DNA from: Chloroflexota bacterium
Lineage (GTDB): Bacteria > Chloroflexota > Dehalococcoidia > GIF9 > AB-539-J10
DNA: 7,857 nt
Assembly: GCA_030604285.1 (NCBI GenBank)
Contig: JAUVWD010000026.1
Span: 1 to 7,857, forward strand
Reading direction: 5' to 3'
Position numbers and translations under genes: made by a program. The notes beneath the pieces are model-generated. The model saw nothing but the letters and a program-made list of their open reading frames with translations. It had not been told where the DNA came from and did not search any database. Of this stretch, positions 6,132 to 7,857 are shown piece after piece. The stretch's first letter is position 1, and each line of letters opens with the position of its first letter.

Positions 6132-6139
6132 TCTGAAAT

Positions 6140-7831
6140 TTGAATCTTGGTTTAGAAAGCTTAACTCGCAGTATAAGGCGACTCTGGTCAGCAAGAAGAA
6201 TTTCAATCCTGCTTACCATAGTGGCCTTAGTCCTGTCGTCCTATAGTATGACCCAGGCCGAATTTAAGATTGGATTCTTTGGGCTTATTCACGGCTTCCC
6301 TGTTACCTTTTTCGTTGCCCTGGGTATCCTTACCATTGCCTCAGCCATCCTCTGGCTCTCCAGGGAGAACCACGGGAAGCTATTGTTCCTGCAATTATGC
6401 CTTCTCATCGTCTCTATATGGTTAGCGCCGATAATTGTAGGGGGTGCGCATGCATTTACGCCTAGTGTCTACGGTGACCTGGGCTTCGTTGAGTACATAA
6501 CCCGGGAAGGTCATTTGGAGCAGCAAATACTATGGCAACACAATTGGCCTGCCGCTTGGATATCGTGGGCTGCAGCAATTCAGGTCTTGGGCAGCAATGT
6601 AGATGAGCTTGCCAGCTTAATACCCTGGATCCCGTTCGTATGGCAATTGCTGCTTTTCTTTCCCGTCTTTATGTTTTTCAGAAACACAATAGGTAGATGG
6701 CAGGCTAACTACTGTTGGGCTGCCATGTGGCTGTTTTACCTGGGCTACTGGTTCGAGACTCAAGACACTGGTGCTCAAGCCTTTGGGGTGTTCTGTGTCT
6801 TCAGCATACTGGCTCTTTTGACCATGATCCCAGCCTGGAACCAAAGGACTGGGGAATTTGGGCGCCGGTTTAGTGCCATTATCATTTTCGCGGTGTTGAC
6901 GATCACGCACCTCCTTGGCTCATTAGTCGGTTTAGCCATCACGGCAGCGCTCTATGTCCGAAGGGGGGTGAGGTCCTATAACCTGGTTATAATTGCTGCC
7001 GTCTTCATAGCAGCGTGGTCGTCTTACGGTGCCTGGTCTTTCTTTGAATGGAGATTACCTGTTTTTGTAGAGCAAGGTTTAAGGCTGGACGTGGCTACGC
7101 AAAGGGGCATCCTTAATCCCTTGTTCGGCAACGAGTCACATGTTGCTGTATCTATCGTCAGGCTCATATTGTCAGGGCTGTTTGCGGCAATTGCCCTTTT
7201 AGGCGCTCTTTTGGCCCGGAAGCTCAAAAGCAACACCTATGCCGATGTCACGGTACTGGCTATTGCAGTGGGTTGTGGAATTGCTGCTATTATCGTGGGA
7301 GCAGGCTATGAACATGAGCTATATCAGCGTTTCTTCGTCTTCCTTTTGCCTGCCATGGCCTACTTTGGAGTGAAGCTGCTAAATGTTAGGGCCACAACTG
7401 TAATCCTTTGTATTTTTCTGCTGATCGCCCTGCCATTGACTTTCGTCTCCAGATATGGCAACCAGACGATAGATTATCTCACCCCGGGTTATCTTGCCGG
7501 TGCTTATTTCTTCCGGGACAACACTACCAACGGTTATGTTACCGGAGACATACCCATAGGCCAAATGAAATACACTGAGCGGTACCAGTTTGGCGTTTCC
7601 TTTGAGGACTTGGAATGGGAAGATGATAAGCTGCTCCCTGCTGGTGGAGACTTTGATCTTACTCCGCACTATATCTGCATAAGCAACCATGACTATGAGC
7701 TATATAACTTTTATTACAATGAACCGCAATTTATCAGCGACGTCGAGAGTTCATTAAATGCTGCCATTAATTGTAACCTTGTGTTTGCAAATCCAGACTT
7801 AAGGTTGTACCTTAATGAAAAACAAAAGTAG
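6140..7831 (+). CDS. Polytopic membrane protein, probable GT-C-type glycosyltransferase
   Basis: This 563-residue protein has about 11-13 hydrophobic membrane segments (roughly 21-38, 47-73, 81-103, 136-150, 157-181, 189-204, 211-232, 243-273, 281-301, 337-359, 368-388, 396-412, 419-436) and a polar C-terminal domain of about 125 residues (437-563). The layout fits GT-C glycosyltransferases, which use polyprenyl-phosphate sugars on the outer face. Suggestive features are the loop after the third segment with YGDLGFVEYI (111-120) and EGHL (123-126), then HNWPAAW (134-140), an acidic/polar loop ETQDTGAQAFG (206-216), the TITHLLGS turn (254-261) and GYEHELYQRFF (389-399) with an acidic-Arg pair before a late membrane helix. 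I recognise no exact family, and an oligosaccharide flippase or polymerase is possible. The lipid-sugar-making Dpm1-like gene upstream supports the GT-C reading. The N-terminus is Arg-rich (10-20), as expected for a cytoplasmic start. The C-terminal domain resembles nothing I can name. Confidence 0.85.
   Translation: MNLGLESLTRSIRRLWSARRISILLTIVALVLSSYSMTQAEFKIGFFGLIHGFPVTFFVALGILTIASAILWLSRENHGKLLFLQLCLLIVSIWLAPIIVGGAHAFTPSVYGDLGFVEYITREGHLEQQILWQHNWPAAWISWAAAIQVLGSNVDELASLIPWIPFVWQLLLFFPVFMFFRNTIGRWQANYCWAAMWLFYLGYWFETQDTGAQAFGVFCVFSILALLTMIPAWNQRTGEFGRRFSAIIIFAVLTITHLLGSLVGLAITAALYVRRGVRSYNLVIIAAVFIAAWSSYGAWSFFEWRLPVFVEQGLRLDVATQRGILNPLFGNESHVAVSIVRLILSGLFAAIALLGALLARKLKSNTYADVTVLAIAVGCGIAAIIVGAGYEHELYQRFFVFLLPAMAYFGVKLLNVRATTVILCIFLLIALPLTFVSRYGNQTIDYLTPGYLAGAYFFRDNTTNGYVTGDIPIGQMKYTERYQFGVSFEDLEWEDDKLLPAGGDFDLTPHYICISNHDYELYNFYYNEPQFISDVESSLNAAINCNLVFANPDLRLYLNEKQK
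7799..7815. repeat. Perfect 7-base inverted repeat inside the last codons
   Basis: TTAAGGT (7799-7805) and ACCTTAA (7809-7815) are exact inverted arms with a 3-base loop, lying about five codons before the stop of the membrane protein. The following bases on the plus strand are A-rich rather than T-rich, so this is not a standard intrinsic terminator. Confidence 0.45.
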
Positions 7832-7855
7832 GCACAAAAAGTAACTTAGGTGCCT
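7830..7855. repeat. 6-base inverted repeat after the membrane-protein gene
   Basis: AGGCAC (7830-7835, overlapping the TAG stop) and GTGCCT (7850-7855) form perfect arms around a 14-base A-rich loop. It may be the start of a terminator, but the window ends two bases later, so no T-tract can be seen. Confidence 0.35.
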
Positions 7856-7857
7856 GG

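Noticed and set aside
1..7857. Mobile element, CRISPR array, tRNA or rRNA
   Set aside because: I found no transposase or integrase motif, no regularly spaced repeats and no cloverleaf-like or conserved rRNA sequence on either strand.

Overview
The window looks like a chromosomal surface-polysaccharide or glycoprotein-glycan locus from a bacterium, with one leftward gene and a tightly packed run of six rightward genes. I saw no mobile element, CRISPR array, tRNA or rRNA. The lineage is uncertain. TTG starts, Shine-Dalgarno-like sequences and a perfect extended -10 box argue for a bacterium. The glycosyltransferases resemble types common in archaea and in deep-branching bacteria such as Chloroflexota, so an archaeal or archaea-influenced origin is not fully excluded.

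Layout. Positions 1-381 hold no convincing gene. An extended short-chain dehydrogenase/reductase, a sugar-nucleotide epimerase type (382-1302), reads leftward. A 348-base non-coding, divergent intergenic region (1303-1650) follows, with a strong promoter-like box for the epimerase, several short palindromes and a weak candidate promoter for the rightward genes. The rightward cluster is: a Dpm1-like family 2 glycosyltransferase (1651-2361); a second, AglG/ExoM-like family 2 glycosyltransferase with a C-terminal membrane anchor (2351-3307); a Gfo/Idh/MocA oxidoreductase (3319-4329); an unrecognised, probably TIM-barrel protein (4319-5215); a class I SAM-dependent methyltransferase (5283-6104); and a large polytopic membrane protein that looks like a GT-C-type glycosyltransferase (6140-7831). 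The last 26 bases contain one arm-paired inverted repeat and then the window ends.

How the genes may work together (inference). The epimerase and the Gfo/Idh/MocA enzyme would make or modify an activated sugar. The Dpm1-like enzyme would transfer a sugar to a polyprenyl-phosphate carrier. The AglG-like enzyme would extend a lipid-linked or membrane-associated glycan on the cytoplasmic face. The polytopic protein would use the lipid-linked sugar on the outer face, and the methyltransferase would modify or cap the glycan. The least understood member is the protein at 4319-5215. Its start overlaps the end of the oxidoreductase gene by 11 bases, which suggests that the two are made together and act in one pathway. 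Two gene pairs share an 11-base overlap with a similar sequence, and the other gaps are 11, 67 and 35 bases, so the six genes are probably one transcription unit, possibly with a second entry point before 5283.
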